Source: Maioricimonas rarisocia (lineage in GTDB: Bacteria; Planctomycetota; Planctomycetia; Planctomycetales; Planctomycetaceae). Taken from it: a stretch of 64,000 bases of DNA. This document shows positions 45,414 to 54,823 of this stretch, piece after piece. Positions within the stretch are counted from its first letter, which is position 1; the number at the start of each line of letters is the position of its first letter. The DNA lies in NCBI RefSeq assembly GCF_007747795.1, contig NZ_CP036275.1, positions 5,944,001 to 6,008,000 of the forward strand. The letters run 5' to 3'. The notes beneath the pieces were generated by a model, which worked only from the letters and a program-made list of their open reading frames with translations, was not told the DNA's origin and searched no databases. The position numbers and the translations under genes were made by a program.

Positions 45414-46808
45414 TCAGCCCTCGATCGCATACTTGCGGATCTTCTTCCAGAGCGTCACCCGACTGGTCTGCAGGAGCCTGGCCGCTTCGGTCCGGTTGCC
45501 ACCGGTCTCGGCGAGTGCCTCGATGATCCGCTGCCGTTCCTGTTCCTGCTGCGGCGTCAAAGGACGTGGTTCCGGTGGAGCTGCCGCAGCCTGCCTCCCG
45601 GTATGCGGAGACTGGGCAGTGCGGACTTCCGGTGGCAGATCGAGCAACGAGATCATTTCTCCCGCGACCGTCACGAACGCGTGCTCGATGGCATTGCGCA
45701 ATTCGCGGACATTGCCCGGCCAGTCGTGGTCCATCATCCGCTGCATCGCGTCCCGGGCGATGCCGGTCACCGGTTTGTTCTGCGCGGCGGCCATTTCGCG
45801 GATGAAGTGATCGACCAGCAGCGGGATATCGTCCCTCCGCTCGCGCAGGGGAGGAAGCGGGATCTCGAAGACGTGGATACGGTAGTAGAAGTCCTCGCGA
45901 AACTCGCCGGACTGCACGAGTTTCTTCAGGTTCCGGTTGGTCGCCGTGATCAGGCGGACATCAACCGGGAGCGGTCGATCATCCCCGACCCGGCGGATTT
46001 CACGCTCCTGGATGACGCGAAGCATTTTCAGTTGGATCATCGGCGAGACGTCACCGATCTCATCGAGAAAGAGTGTCCCTTTATCGGCCGCCTGAAACAT
46101 GCCGATCTTGTCGCGGACGGCCCCGGTGAATGCCCCTTTGACGTGCCCGAACAGCTCACTTTCCAACAGCGTTTCGGGAATCGCAGAACAGTTGACGGCG
46201 ATGAAAGGTTCGTCCCGTCGCGGGCTCTGCGCGTGAATGGCCCGGGCCGCGAGTTCCTTTCCGGTTCCTGATTCTCCGCTGACAAAGACGGTCACATCAC
46301 TGTCGGCGGCAAGGCGAATGCGGTGAAACACCTGTTTCATGGCTTCGCTCTTGCCGACAAGCTGCTCGAACGCAAAGCGGCTGCGGGCCTGCTCTTCGAG
46401 AATCGCGATCTTCTGATTGGCAAGAATGAAGGAGGTCAGGTCCGTAAACGTCCCGACCGCTCCGGCGATCCGCCCGTCTTTCTCGGTCAGAACACGCACG
46501 TTGCCAAGGATGTACAGCTCGCGGCCATCCCGCGCGGCCAGTTTGCATTCCTGGTTGCAGATCCCCTGGGCGGGCGGACTGGGTGCGGCCAGCATCTCGG
46601 CAAGCTTGCCGAACCCCTTGCAGTTGGGACCTTCGAGCAACTCGCACGGTTTACCGATCACGTCGGCGGCCGCGTAGCCGGTGATCCGTTCGGCACCGGC
46701 ACTCCAGGCAACGAATCGTCCCTGCGCGTCGACCGTAAACACGCCGTCGGCCATAGTGTCGACGACGGTACTCAGAATGGTCGGATCTTTGCGGAAGTCG
46801 AGTTCCAT
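45414..46808 (-). CDS. PAS-domain sigma54-dependent transcriptional activator
   Basis: Bacterial enhancer-binding protein of 464 residues. A PAS domain (residues about 10-130) is followed by a AAA+ core with Walker A GESGTGKE (178-185), GAFTGA (225-230, sigma54 contact) and Walker B near residue 245. A Fis-type DNA-binding helix-turn-helix closes it ([25 protein letters not shown]). The PAS part carries four Cys at 55, 63, 84 and 88 (C-x7-C-x20-C-x3-C), suitable for a redox or metal/Fe-S switch. The start at 46808 gives the PAS beginning. It is divergent from a cytochrome c gene that has a sigma54 promoter, so that gene is the obvious target. Confidence 0.95.
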   Translation of the reverse strand: MELDFRKDPTILSTVVDTMADGVFTVDAQGRFVAWSAGAERITGYAAADVIGKPCELLEGPNCKGFGKLAEMLAAPSPPAQGICNQECKLAARDGRELYILGNVRVLTEKDGRIAGAVGTFTDLTSFILANQKIAILEEQARSRFAFEQLVGKSEAMKQVFHRIRLAADSDVTVFVSGESGTGKELAARAIHAQSPRRDEPFIAVNCSAIPETLLESELFGHVKGAFTGAVRDKIGMFQAADKGTLFLDEIGDVSPMIQLKMLRVIQEREIRRVGDDRPLPVDVRLITATNRNLKKLVQSGEFREDFYYRIHVFEIPLPPLRERRDDIPLLVDHFIREMAAAQNKPVTGIARDAMQRMMDHDWPGNVRELRNAIEHAFVTVAGEMISLLDLPPEVRTAQSPHTGRQAAAAPPEPRPLTPQQEQERQRIIEALAETGGNRTEAARLLQTSRVTLWKKIRKYAIEG

Positions 46809-46856
46809 CGGACGGGCTGATGCGAGGTTGAGACGGGCGTGTGCGGGCACCGTTCG

Positions 46857-46915
46857 AGATTGGCTGGCGTCACCCTACCCGGCGACGAACCGGAATTCGA
46901 GTGAGCAGCCAATCT
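46857..46915. promoter_or_regulatory. Inverted repeat, candidate enhancer site
   Basis: AGATTGGCTG (46857-46866) and CAGCCAATCT (46906-46915) form a perfect 10-base inverted repeat with arms separated by 39 bases. They lie between the activator gene and the sigma54 promoter, at about 80 to 140 bases upstream of the -24 box, where enhancer-binding proteins usually bind. Confidence 0.5.
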
Positions 46916-46929
46916 GTGCGAATCCGCAC
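46916..46929. promoter_or_regulatory. Small palindrome next to enhancer candidate
   Basis: GTGCG-AATC-CGCAC is a perfect 5-base inverted repeat touching the right arm of the larger repeat. It may be part of the same control region. Confidence 0.35.
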
Positions 46930-46991
46930 GTGTGACGACTTGCGGAAGGTTCGAGGGCTCCAGATCGGCAGGATTTCGAGGCAGCCGCGTC

Positions 46992-47006
46992 GGCACGCCC
47001 CTTGCT
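46992..47006 (+). promoter_or_regulatory. Sigma54 (-24/-12) promoter of cytochrome gene
   Basis: GGCAC (46992-46996), five bases, then TTGCT (47002-47006), matches the GGCAC-N5-TTGCW form of the sigma54 consensus; the base before GGCAC is C instead of T. It would start transcription near 47017, about 38 bases before the cytochrome ATG. Confidence 0.75.
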
Positions 47007-47054
47007 GTTAGGTCGGATGGACTGACTCTCCGCACGACCTGAAAGGATGAAGGG

Positions 47055-47513
47055 ATGTCTCGAACAACTCGCATGTGGATCGTCGCAGGCGCTATGGCGC
47101 TCGTGGGATTTCTCACCTGGAACAGCCTGACACCGGTGACCGCCGAAGACGAGCGGACTCAGACTGTGCAGGCGGAGCAGGAGTCGGACAAGGCGGTCGT
47201 CCTTCGCGAATTCATGCGTCGCAAGCTGGCCGCATCGAGCAAGATCCTCGAAGGACTGGTCATCGAAGATACACGGCTGATTCGGGAAGGAGCGCAGACC
47301 CTCAACGAAATGAGTGCCGCCGAGAAATGGCGCGTCTCCAATGATGTGATGTACCGGCAGTTCAGTGCGGAGTTTCGCCGAATCACGCAGAAGCTCGACG
47401 AGGCGGCCCAGGAAGGCAATCTGGATCAGGCGACGCTGAAATGGGTCGATGCGACGATGAGCTGCATGGAGTGTCATCGCTTCGTCCGCGGGATGCTGAT
47501 CACCGACGAGTAG
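47055..47513 (+). CDS. Class II cytochrome c, c'-like
   Basis: Exported protein of 152 residues. After a signal or anchor (WIVAGAMALVGFLTW) comes a four-helix bundle with the haem motif CMECH near the C-terminus (residues 137-141), the hallmark of class II cytochromes c such as c' and c-556. REFMRRKLAASSKILEGL in helix A provides a possible Met ligand. GGATGAAGGG lies before the ATG. The gene has its own sigma54 promoter and a divergent sigma54 activator. Roles for c' type proteins include NO binding or electron transfer; neither can be decided here. Confidence 0.88.
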   Translation: MSRTTRMWIVAGAMALVGFLTWNSLTPVTAEDERTQTVQAEQESDKAVVLREFMRRKLAASSKILEGLVIEDTRLIREGAQTLNEMSAAEKWRVSNDVMYRQFSAEFRRITQKLDEAAQEGNLDQATLKWVDATMSCMECHRFVRGMLITDE

Positions 47514-47681
47514 GAATGCGGCGTGCCGACCTGTCGGGAAGCGAGCATTCGTCGTACCATCGCGGCGTGCTGGTCGTCCGGCAGATCCCGAGGCAGCCGC
47601 ACTGGCGTCGCGGCCATGGTACGCTGAGGCCTGCGACGTCCAACTGAAACCTTACGTACGACCGAACAGGTTGCCCGGACG

Positions 47682-48584
47682 ATGAAGATCCTGCTCGCCA
47701 CTGACGGTTCCTCACACGCGCAGGCAGCAGAGTCGTTGCTGCAGGCGTTGCCGGTGCCTGCCGACAGTGAACTTTCCCTGATCTCGGTGCTGGAAGCTCC
47801 GCCGTGGCGCAGCGAGGCGGCCAGCGAACATGCGGCGTTGCGACAGGAACTGGCCGGCTATCGGCGCGAGGTCGAAGAACGTCTCGATCGGGAAGTGGGA
47901 GCGCTGCAGAGCCGTTTCGCGTCGGTCACCAGCGAAGTCCGGGAGGGACACGTCGTCGAGCAGATCTGCGCCGCGGCAGGCGAGCAGAACGCGAATCTGA
48001 TCGTCGCGGGCGCCCGCGGCGGGTCGCGGATTCCCCGCTGGCTGGTCGGAGGGACCACAGACAAGCTCGCGCGTCACGCGCCGTGTGACGTTCTGGTCGT
48101 GCGTCCCGGCGAAAAAGACGGGGCAACGCCGAACACTCTTCGCCGCATATTGGTGGCGATCGACGGTTCTCCCTCGTCCCGCGGTGCGGTCGAACGGCTC
48201 GCGTCGCTTCCCCTGGAAGATGACTGCGAAGTGATCGTGTTTCAGGTGCTTGCCGTCGTGCGGTCATTCCGCATGGACATCCTCGAAGAGAGCAGCGACC
48301 TGTGGGAAGCGGAGCGGCGACAGGCGCACGAAGATCTCGCATGGGCCGCCGAACGCCTGCGGAACGTGACACCAAACGTCAAAACCGTTCTGCACGAAGC
48401 CGAGTACGTTTCCGACGAAATCCTCACACTCGCCCAGCAGAAATCCGTCGACCTGATCGTCGTCGGTCACCAGGGACGCAGCCGCGTCACTCAGTTTCTG
48501 CTGGGAAGTGTCTCGGCGGCCGTGCTGAGACATGCCGGGTGTTCCGTCTGGATCGTCCGGTCCGAAGAGCCTGCCACCGCCTGA
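47682..48584 (+). CDS. Double universal stress protein
   Basis: Cytoplasmic protein of 300 residues with two UspA domains in tandem (about 1-145 and 150-300). Each carries the ATP-loop pattern G-x2-G-x9-G-S/T: GARGGSRIPRWLVGGT in the first and GHQGRSRVTQFLLGS in the second, so both may bind ATP. Such proteins rise under stress or growth arrest and help survival. It follows the cytochrome gene by 168 bases, and a 75-base gap leads to the FAD oxidoreductase, so they may share regulation but not a clear operon. Confidence 0.93.
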   Translation: MKILLATDGSSHAQAAESLLQALPVPADSELSLISVLEAPPWRSEAASEHAALRQELAGYRREVEERLDREVGALQSRFASVTSEVREGHVVEQICAAAGEQNANLIVAGARGGSRIPRWLVGGTTDKLARHAPCDVLVVRPGEKDGATPNTLRRILVAIDGSPSSRGAVERLASLPLEDDCEVIVFQVLAVVRSFRMDILEESSDLWEAERRQAHEDLAWAAERLRNVTPNVKTVLHEAEYVSDEILTLAQQKSVDLIVVGHQGRSRVTQFLLGSVSAAVLRHAGCSVWIVRSEEPATA

Positions 48585-48659
48585 CCATCGTGGATGCCGG
48601 CGGCGAGCGACGAACGACTTTGCGAACGTCAGTCCATTCCACTCAACGGAGGGCCAGTC

Positions 48660-49832
48660 ATGACTCGCGGTGCCGAAACGTCTCAGCGTGTCATCGTTGT
48701 GGGTGGCGGCTTTGCCGGACTGTCGATTGCGGCCCGGCTGGCCCAGTCGGCCGTACCGGTCACGCTCCTGGAAGGTGCCGAGCTCGGCTTCGAGGCTTCG
48801 ACACGCAATCAGGGATGGCTGCACAGTGGCGGCATCTTCGCCCGTGATCAGATCGAGATGGCGCGGCTGTGCCTGGCATCGCTGCAGCAGACAATGCAGT
48901 TCTGTCCGGACTGCCTGGAGCCCCACCAGGAAGGGATGCTGTACCTGTTCTCCAAGGCCGACACGCGGCTCGGCCCCTGGCGGGAAAGCTGGAGAAAGGC
49001 AGGGATCGAGGCAATCGAAATCCCTGCGAAGGACGCCATCGCCGAACTGGACGGCATCAACCGGGAGCAGGTGCAGCACGCATTTCGCCTGCCGGACCGC
49101 GCCATCCGCCCGCATGTTCTGCTCGATCATCTCGCCGCAGCAGCCGAGAATGCCGGGGCAGAGATCCGCGTGCAAACACCGGTCTCGCGGCTACTTACAG
49201 CGGACGAAGCTGTCCATGGTGTCGTCACCGGCGACGGCGAGGAGATTCATGCGCGCCTGGTCATTCTGGCGACCGGCGCACTCGGGTCGGGCCAGTGGAG
49301 TGAACTCGGACCTCCCGAGACCGGCGAGCAGACCGAGTACACACGCGTCGTACTGAAGACGCATCTGACATCACTGCAACCACAGATTACGCACGTACCG
49401 TTCTGCGTGGTCGATCGAGCCGGCTTCAACCATATGCCCCATGAGCGGACATCGGTATTTGGTTCAGACCACTGGCTGGTTGTCAGCGATCCCCACGATC
49501 AGGCGGCCCAGCCGGAAGAGATCGAACGGATCTGGCGGGAGGTGGACCGGTTCTTCCCGTCAGCGAAACGGGAGACGTTTCAGCAGGTGAAGGAATGGTC
49601 CGGCACGACCGTCCAGGCGATGCACGTCGAACAGGTGGAACCCGGCATTGCACCGCTTCCGACGATTATCGATCACGAGCGGGAATCCCCCCGCTTCTCC
49701 AACCTGCTGAGTGTCTATCCCGGCCGTGCAACTCTATGGGCTCAACTGGCCGAGCAGACGCGAGAACGCGCCCTGACGATGCTGGGGAAATCGCACGCAG
49801 CCGCGGCGACGCCTCCATGGCTGCATGAGTGA
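48660..49832 (+). CDS. FAD-dependent oxidoreductase, DAO family
   Basis: Flavoprotein of 390 residues of the D-amino-acid/glycine oxidase fold. The FAD-binding start VIVVGGGFAGLSIAARLA lies at residues 11-28, followed by FEASTRNQGWLHSGG, similar to the NQG-HSGG substrate loop of 2-hydroxyglutarate and glycerol-3-phosphate oxidases. A mid-protein ATGALGS is the second FAD contact. GGAGG before the ATG at 48660 sets the start. Substrate, probably an amino or hydroxy acid, cannot be decided. The stop lies 15 bases from the convergent fuconate dehydratase gene end. Confidence 0.9.
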   Translation: MTRGAETSQRVIVVGGGFAGLSIAARLAQSAVPVTLLEGAELGFEASTRNQGWLHSGGIFARDQIEMARLCLASLQQTMQFCPDCLEPHQEGMLYLFSKADTRLGPWRESWRKAGIEAIEIPAKDAIAELDGINREQVQHAFRLPDRAIRPHVLLDHLAAAAENAGAEIRVQTPVSRLLTADEAVHGVVTGDGEEIHARLVILATGALGSGQWSELGPPETGEQTEYTRVVLKTHLTSLQPQITHVPFCVVDRAGFNHMPHERTSVFGSDHWLVVSDPHDQAAQPEEIERIWREVDRFFPSAKRETFQQVKEWSGTTVQAMHVEQVEPGIAPLPTIIDHERESPRFSNLLSVYPGRATLWAQLAEQTRERALTMLGKSHAAAATPPWLHE

Positions 49833-49847
49833 GTCGGGAGGCAGGAA

Positions 49848-51161
49848 TCAGGAACGGGGGGTTGGCGTCCAGGCCGCTCCCGCCGGGTACGTGTAATCGG
49901 CGATCGACTCCGGCTTCATTTCGATGCTGTACCCCGGAGCGGTGGGAGGCATGTACCGGCCGTTCTGCATCACGACGGGGTGCAGGAAATGCTCGTGCAG
50001 GTGCCCGGCGTACTCGGTGATCCGGTCGTCCATTCTGCCGCTGATGGCGACGTAGTCCGCCATGCTCAGGTGCTGCACGTACTCGCACAGCCCGACTCCT
50101 CCAGCATGGGGACACACAGGGATGCCGAACTTCGCCGCCATCAGCAGGACGGCAAGGACTTCGTTGACGCCGCCCAGCCGGCAGGCATCGATCTGGCAGA
50201 CGCCGATCGCCTCCGCCTGCATGAACTGCTTGAACAGGATCCGGTTCGCGCAGTGCTCGCCGGTGGCGACCCGTAGCGGCGCGATCGCCTGAGCGATCCG
50301 TGCATGGCCGAGGACGTCATCCGGGCAGGTCGGCTCCTCGACGAACCAGGGCCGGAACTCGGCCAGATGACCGATCCATTCAATCGCCTCGTCGACATCC
50401 CACACCTGGTTCGCGTCGATCATCAGGCGGCGGTCCGGGCCGATTTCCTCGCGAATGATGCGGCAACGCCGGATGTCGTCTTCGAGGTTGCGACCGACCT
50501 TGATCTTGAAGACCGACCAGCCTTCCGCCAGGCAGTCGCGGCAGAGCTGACGCAGCTTGTCATCCGAGTAGCCGAGCCATCCGGCTGACGTGGTGTAGGC
50601 GGGAAACCCGCCCCGCTCGAGCTCGGCGATCCGTTCGGCTTTTCCGGCCTCCTGTTCGCGGAGCAGCGCGACGGCTTCCTCCGGAGTAATCGCGTCGGTG
50701 ATGTAGCGGAAATCGACGCAGCCGACGAGCTGCTCGGGGGACATGTCCGCAATCAGTCGCCAGAGCGGTTTCCCGTCGACCTTGGCATACAGGTCCCAGA
50801 CGGCGTTGACGACGGCAGCGGTCGCGAGATGAATGACGCCTTTCTCCGGCCCGACCCATCGCAACTGACTGTCGCCGGTGATGTGCCTCCAGAAGCCGGC
50901 CATGTCATCGCGGATCGATTCAAACGTCCGGCCAACGATCAACGGCGAGAGAGATTCGATCGCCCGAGCGCAGAGCTCGTTGCCGCGGCCGATCGTAAAG
51001 GTCATGCCGTGCCCGGCCAGGCCATCCGGGTGATCCGTCTCCAGCACCACGTAGGCGGCCGAATAATCCGGATCGGGATTCATGGCGTCCGACCCGTCCA
51101 GGTGCTGCGAGGTAGGGAAGCGGATGTCGTGAACGACGGCACGGGTGATCGTGATGGGCAT
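49848..51161 (-). CDS. L-fuconate dehydratase, enolase superfamily
   Basis: Mg2+-dependent dehydratase of 437 residues that converts L-fuconate to 2-keto-3-deoxy-L-fuconate in oxidative fucose breakdown. Sequence is very like human ENOSF1 and bacterial FucD: TSAGWLGYSDDKLRQLC, KIKVGRNLEDDIRRC with the catalytic Lys pair, DANQVWD and EEPTCPDD for metal ligands, and CPHAGGVGLCEYVQHL with the catalytic His. No fuconolactonase, dehydrogenase or aldolase gene for the rest of the route lies beside it. A terminator-like hairpin separates it from the upstream DUF11 gene, so it has its own promoter. Confidence 0.93.
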   Translation of the reverse strand: MPITITRAVVHDIRFPTSQHLDGSDAMNPDPDYSAAYVVLETDHPDGLAGHGMTFTIGRGNELCARAIESLSPLIVGRTFESIRDDMAGFWRHITGDSQLRWVGPEKGVIHLATAAVVNAVWDLYAKVDGKPLWRLIADMSPEQLVGCVDFRYITDAITPEEAVALLREQEAGKAERIAELERGGFPAYTTSAGWLGYSDDKLRQLCRDCLAEGWSVFKIKVGRNLEDDIRRCRIIREEIGPDRRLMIDANQVWDVDEAIEWIGHLAEFRPWFVEEPTCPDDVLGHARIAQAIAPLRVATGEHCANRILFKQFMQAEAIGVCQIDACRLGGVNEVLAVLLMAAKFGIPVCPHAGGVGLCEYVQHLSMADYVAISGRMDDRITEYAGHLHEHFLHPVVMQNGRYMPPTAPGYSIEMKPESIADYTYPAGAAWTPTPRS

Positions 51162-51281
51162 GGAGAAAGCCTGGCGGAGAAGGCGGAGTAGAGCGTCAAA
51201 GAATCGGCAGCGCGGCACGACACTGGAACGAATCATGTCGGCTCGCGGGCCTTCTGCCAAGCGAGACGCCGTACAACGCAA

Positions 51282-51310
51282 AACGGCCGACGTCCAGGAC
51301 GCCGGCCGTT
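51282..51310 (-). terminator. Terminator after DUF11 protein gene
   Basis: On the minus strand AACGGCCG and CGGCCGTT form an 8-base stem, extended inward by six more pairs with one mismatch, and run into four T. It lies 32 bases past the stop of the DUF11 gene. Confidence 0.7.
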
Positions 51311-51341
51311 CGAATTGGCATTCAGCAATCGGCTTTGTCGA

Positions 51342-53216
51342 TCATTCGCCGTAGAACTTGGTCAGCTCGTCGAGCGTGAGCGGTTCGGCGATCGACTCGC
51401 TGGAGAGGCGGCAGCGGAACCGCATGTTGCCGGACTTCTCGCCGCGGACGTGCACGCGATACGTGACCGTCTCGCCCGGAGCAACTTTGCCGACCGGCTG
51501 GAAGATGATGACGCCTTCCTGCTCGAGATGCTCGACCGGGACGCTCGCCTTGAGGAACTTCATACCGTCCGCGAGTTCGCAGGCCACGCCAACGTTGCTC
51601 GCGGCAGCCGAACCTTCGTTCTTCACGCGGATCTCGTAGGCGGTCTCGGAACCGGTTTCGACCGGATCGTCGAGATCGGCGATTTCCATGACCAGCGACG
51701 ACGTACCTTCAACATTAGTGGTGATGCGAGCATCGCTCGTGGCACCGTTTTCCGAAGTGGCACGGGTCAGATGCTGGTGGCTGCCCGCCTTCTTCGCCAC
51801 GAGCGTCACGTGAGCTTCGAGGCTCTGCCCCGGCTCGAGACGTCCCAGGAACCAGTTGACCAGGCCCGTGGTTTCGTCGAAGCGGGCCCCACGGTCGGCA
51901 CTCACGAATTCGAAGCCGTCCGGCACGCGGTGCATCAGGCGGACGTTGTCCGTTCCCGCGGCACCGTCGTTGTGGACGTGGAGCGTGTAGGTTGCCTGAC
52001 GACCGAGATACCGCAGGCCGGGACCGTCCAGTTTGACGGCCAGGCTCGGTGCGATGACGGTCACTTCGCCGGAAGCGTTCTGAACCAGGCCGGATTCGGC
52101 ACGTGCCTGCACCTGAATGGCCTGCGGACCGCCGGTGACAGCGACGAGCGCCAGCCGCACCTGACGCGTCTCACCCGGGTTGAGTGAGCCGACGTCCATC
52201 AGCAGCCGCTCGCCGCGGGAGTGTTCCAGACCTTCGGGAATGGCGGCTTCGAGCTGGACGTTGCTGGCGATGCCGGTGCCCGGGTTGCTGATACTGACCA
52301 TGTACGAAGCCGGCTCGCCGACCTGAACCTGCTCGGGACCGTCCAGCTTGACGGCGAGCTTCGGTTCGGCGACGGAGAACGTCGTCTGACGGGCACTGGT
52401 GAATCGGACATGGGCTTCGGTCGCGACGTCACCTGCCTGCAGCGGCTTCATCCGGATGTGAATCACGCGTTTCGCGCCGGCCGCCAGCGAATCGAACGAC
52501 CAGCCGAGGTGACCACGGGCCACGTCGGGGTGAGGTTCGGCACTGAGCAGCCGGACGGTCGCCGGGAAGTGAGCTTCGACGTCGACCTGAGTCGCGGCAC
52601 TGCCACCAGTGTTTTCGACGATCAGATCGCAGGTGCACTCCTGGCCGACATTCATGGTGCCGGTGCGAACCCACTCGACGGTGACGTTCGGCGGCAGGCT
52701 GCCGGCTTCAGCGACGGCAACCGGAGCCGCGACGGGTTCTGTCGCAGCCGTCGCCCGGGGAGCGACCGTCACGTTGCCACGGGGGGCCGGTGCGGCTTCG
52801 TCGACGGACGGCTCGATGGAGATCGGTTCGGTCAGACGGTGACCCTGAGGAGCGGGCTCCGCCGTGGCAGCCGGGCCGGCAGCCGGAAACGGTCGGGCCG
52901 AGTCATCGGTCGCCCGGACCGGCTGAATCGTATACGACGCTTTCGCCTCGAGTCCCGCCTCGTATTCGGCCTGAATCACTTCTTCTGCGGTCGCTGCCGG
53001 CGTATCGAACAGTTCCGCGTAGTTCTTCGCGCGGGGCGCGGTCGTCGGAGTATTGGCTGCGGCAGCACCGCCGGCAGAGTAATAACGCACATATCGTTTG
53101 GGGGTCGTTGCCGGCGACTTGTCGCCAGTGGCCGACGCTCCCGTCTGAGCGAAGCCCGGATTCATCGGCACTCCGAGGAGTCCGCCGATGGCAAGCATCC
53201 ACACAATCCGTCGCAT
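51342..53216 (-). CDS. Secreted DUF11-repeat protein
   Basis: Exported protein of 624 residues. A signal peptide (IVWMLAIGGLLGVPMNPGFAQ) is followed by a low-complexity, Ala/Pro/Thr-rich stretch to about residue 190 with YVRYYSAGG near its start. Four DUF11/conserved-repeat (Ig-like) domains follow, each with a pattern such as VQVGEPASYMVSISNPGTGIASNVQLEAAIPEG, or YLGRQATYTLHVHNDGAAGTDNVRLMHRVPDGFEF. Such repeats form rods on bacterial surfaces. The N-terminus resembles planctomycete cell-wall or S-layer-related proteins, but no anchor motif is seen. Ends in a terminator. Confidence 0.88.
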   Translation of the reverse strand: MRRIVWMLAIGGLLGVPMNPGFAQTGASATGDKSPATTPKRYVRYYSAGGAAAANTPTTAPRAKNYAELFDTPAATAEEVIQAEYEAGLEAKASYTIQPVRATDDSARPFPAAGPAATAEPAPQGHRLTEPISIEPSVDEAAPAPRGNVTVAPRATAATEPVAAPVAVAEAGSLPPNVTVEWVRTGTMNVGQECTCDLIVENTGGSAATQVDVEAHFPATVRLLSAEPHPDVARGHLGWSFDSLAAGAKRVIHIRMKPLQAGDVATEAHVRFTSARQTTFSVAEPKLAVKLDGPEQVQVGEPASYMVSISNPGTGIASNVQLEAAIPEGLEHSRGERLLMDVGSLNPGETRQVRLALVAVTGGPQAIQVQARAESGLVQNASGEVTVIAPSLAVKLDGPGLRYLGRQATYTLHVHNDGAAGTDNVRLMHRVPDGFEFVSADRGARFDETTGLVNWFLGRLEPGQSLEAHVTLVAKKAGSHQHLTRATSENGATSDARITTNVEGTSSLVMEIADLDDPVETGSETAYEIRVKNEGSAAASNVGVACELADGMKFLKASVPVEHLEQEGVIIFQPVGKVAPGETVTYRVHVRGEKSGNMRFRCRLSSESIAEPLTLDELTKFYGE

Positions 53217-53482
53217 GGTCTTCTCCTTGCCCGTCCCGGGCCAACTTCTGAATGCCGAATGATGATCCCGCGCAATGCTGATCCATTGGAAGAAAACGGG
53301 AGTCATCTTTCGCATCGGCAGCGACCGGGAGTGAGCATGAGACGAACCAGGAGGATTACGTCGACTTTTCCGAAAAAACCGGTTCGACCGGTCGCGGGGC
53401 GAGTGCGGGCGGCCCGTTCTGGTCCACCGCGACCGACGAGCGCACCCTGCTCTCGCACCACAACTCACTATCCACAAGAAGT

Positions 53483-54823
53483 TTATCGCGACTTCGCGGG
53501 AAGCAGTTCGGAAAGGGCGGCCAGCGTTGCCCGAATCGACGTCCGCAGCGTTTGCCGGGCGTCCGGGTAGTACTTCGCCGAATGCAGGCTGGGTGGCGTT
53601 TGCCCTTTCGTCGCGAATTCGTCGAGCCGCTGCTGCGAAACCGAGCCCACTCGAAACATGAAGATCGGGACTCCCGCCCGGCCGTAGCGGCTGAAATCCT
53701 CGCCCCCCATCGAGCGGTCGGCCAGGGTCACCCGGTCGTCTCCGAGCGCCTCCATGAAGACCGGCACAATCCGCTGGACGAGACGTTCATCGTTGAACAG
53801 CGACGGAGTCCCCTCGGAGTACTCGACGTCCGGCTTCGGTGCGCGGAAGCTCTCGGCCGTCGCGTACGCCTTGCGGTGAATCGCTTCCCGCAGATGCTCG
53901 CGGACCTCCGGCGAATAGCTGCGGATCGTCAGCTGCAGATGGCACTCGTCCGGGATGATGTTGTGCTTGGTCCCCCCGTGAATCGATCCCACTGTGACGA
54001 CGGCCGGCTCGATCGGCGCGATTTCGCGGCTGACGATCGTCTGCAGATCGACGATGAGGTGAGCAGCCAGCGTGATGGGATCGATGCAACCCTGAGGGTA
54101 GGAGCCATGCCCGCCACGCCCTTTCACCGTGATGTCGCACGAATCGACGTTCGCCAGCGCATACCCGGCGCGGTAGCCGATGTATCCGGTCGGCAGCGTG
54201 GCGTCGACGTGGGCCGCGATGGCGAAGTCCGGCCGCGGAAACCGTTCGAACAGGCCATCTTCGAGCATGGCTTTCGCTCCGGCTCCCCGTTCTTCAGCGG
54301 GCTGACCGATCAGCATCAGCGTTCCCGACCAGTCGTCCCGGTGCTCGCTCATGTAGCGGGCCACGGCGATCAGGTTGGTGATGTGAACGTCGTGACCGCA
54401 GGCGTGCATCACGCCCACTTCGACGCCGTCGGCATTCTCCGTCGTGACGGTCGAGGCGTAGTCCAGACCGGTCTGCTCAATGACCGGCAGGGCATCGAGA
54501 TCACACCGCAGCATCACGGTCGGCCCCTGGCCGTTCTTCAGCAGTCCGACGACGCCGTGACCGCCGACACCGGTGGTGACCTCGGCTCCGAACGACTCCA
54601 GCTTGCGGGCCAGACGTGCGGCCGTTTCCTTTTCGTGAAACGAGAGTTCCGGGTTCCGGTGGAAGTCATGGTAGACCGCGATGACTTCATCGAGGTGCTT
54701 CTCGATCCATGCGGAATGCGCGTCGTCCCCGGCCGCGGAGACCGACGGCAACAGCAGTGCGAGCAGCAGCAATCCGAGTCCGGCAATCCGCAGGTCGATC
54801 AGCGAAGCAGCGAAACGGGTCAT
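53483..54823 (-). CDS. Secreted M20 amidohydrolase
   Basis: Zinc-dependent M20D amidohydrolase of 446 residues, related to N-acyl-amino-acid and IAA-amino-acid hydrolases. A signal peptide lies at residues 12-31 (IAGLGLLLLALLLPSVSAAG), so it acts outside the cytoplasm. Metal ligands are in HACGHDVH and PAEERGAGA, with GGHGSYP in the dimerisation domain and GSIHGGTKHNIIPDE typical of the group. The start at 54823 fits the signal peptide. It is alone in its transcriptional direction, with a 400-base spacer upstream. Confidence 0.93.
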   Translation of the reverse strand: MTRFAASLIDLRIAGLGLLLLALLLPSVSAAGDDAHSAWIEKHLDEVIAVYHDFHRNPELSFHEKETAARLARKLESFGAEVTTGVGGHGVVGLLKNGQGPTVMLRCDLDALPVIEQTGLDYASTVTTENADGVEVGVMHACGHDVHITNLIAVARYMSEHRDDWSGTLMLIGQPAEERGAGAKAMLEDGLFERFPRPDFAIAAHVDATLPTGYIGYRAGYALANVDSCDITVKGRGGHGSYPQGCIDPITLAAHLIVDLQTIVSREIAPIEPAVVTVGSIHGGTKHNIIPDECHLQLTIRSYSPEVREHLREAIHRKAYATAESFRAPKPDVEYSEGTPSLFNDERLVQRIVPVFMEALGDDRVTLADRSMGGEDFSRYGRAGVPIFMFRVGSVSQQRLDEFATKGQTPPSLHSAKYYPDARQTLRTSIRATLAALSELLPAKSR

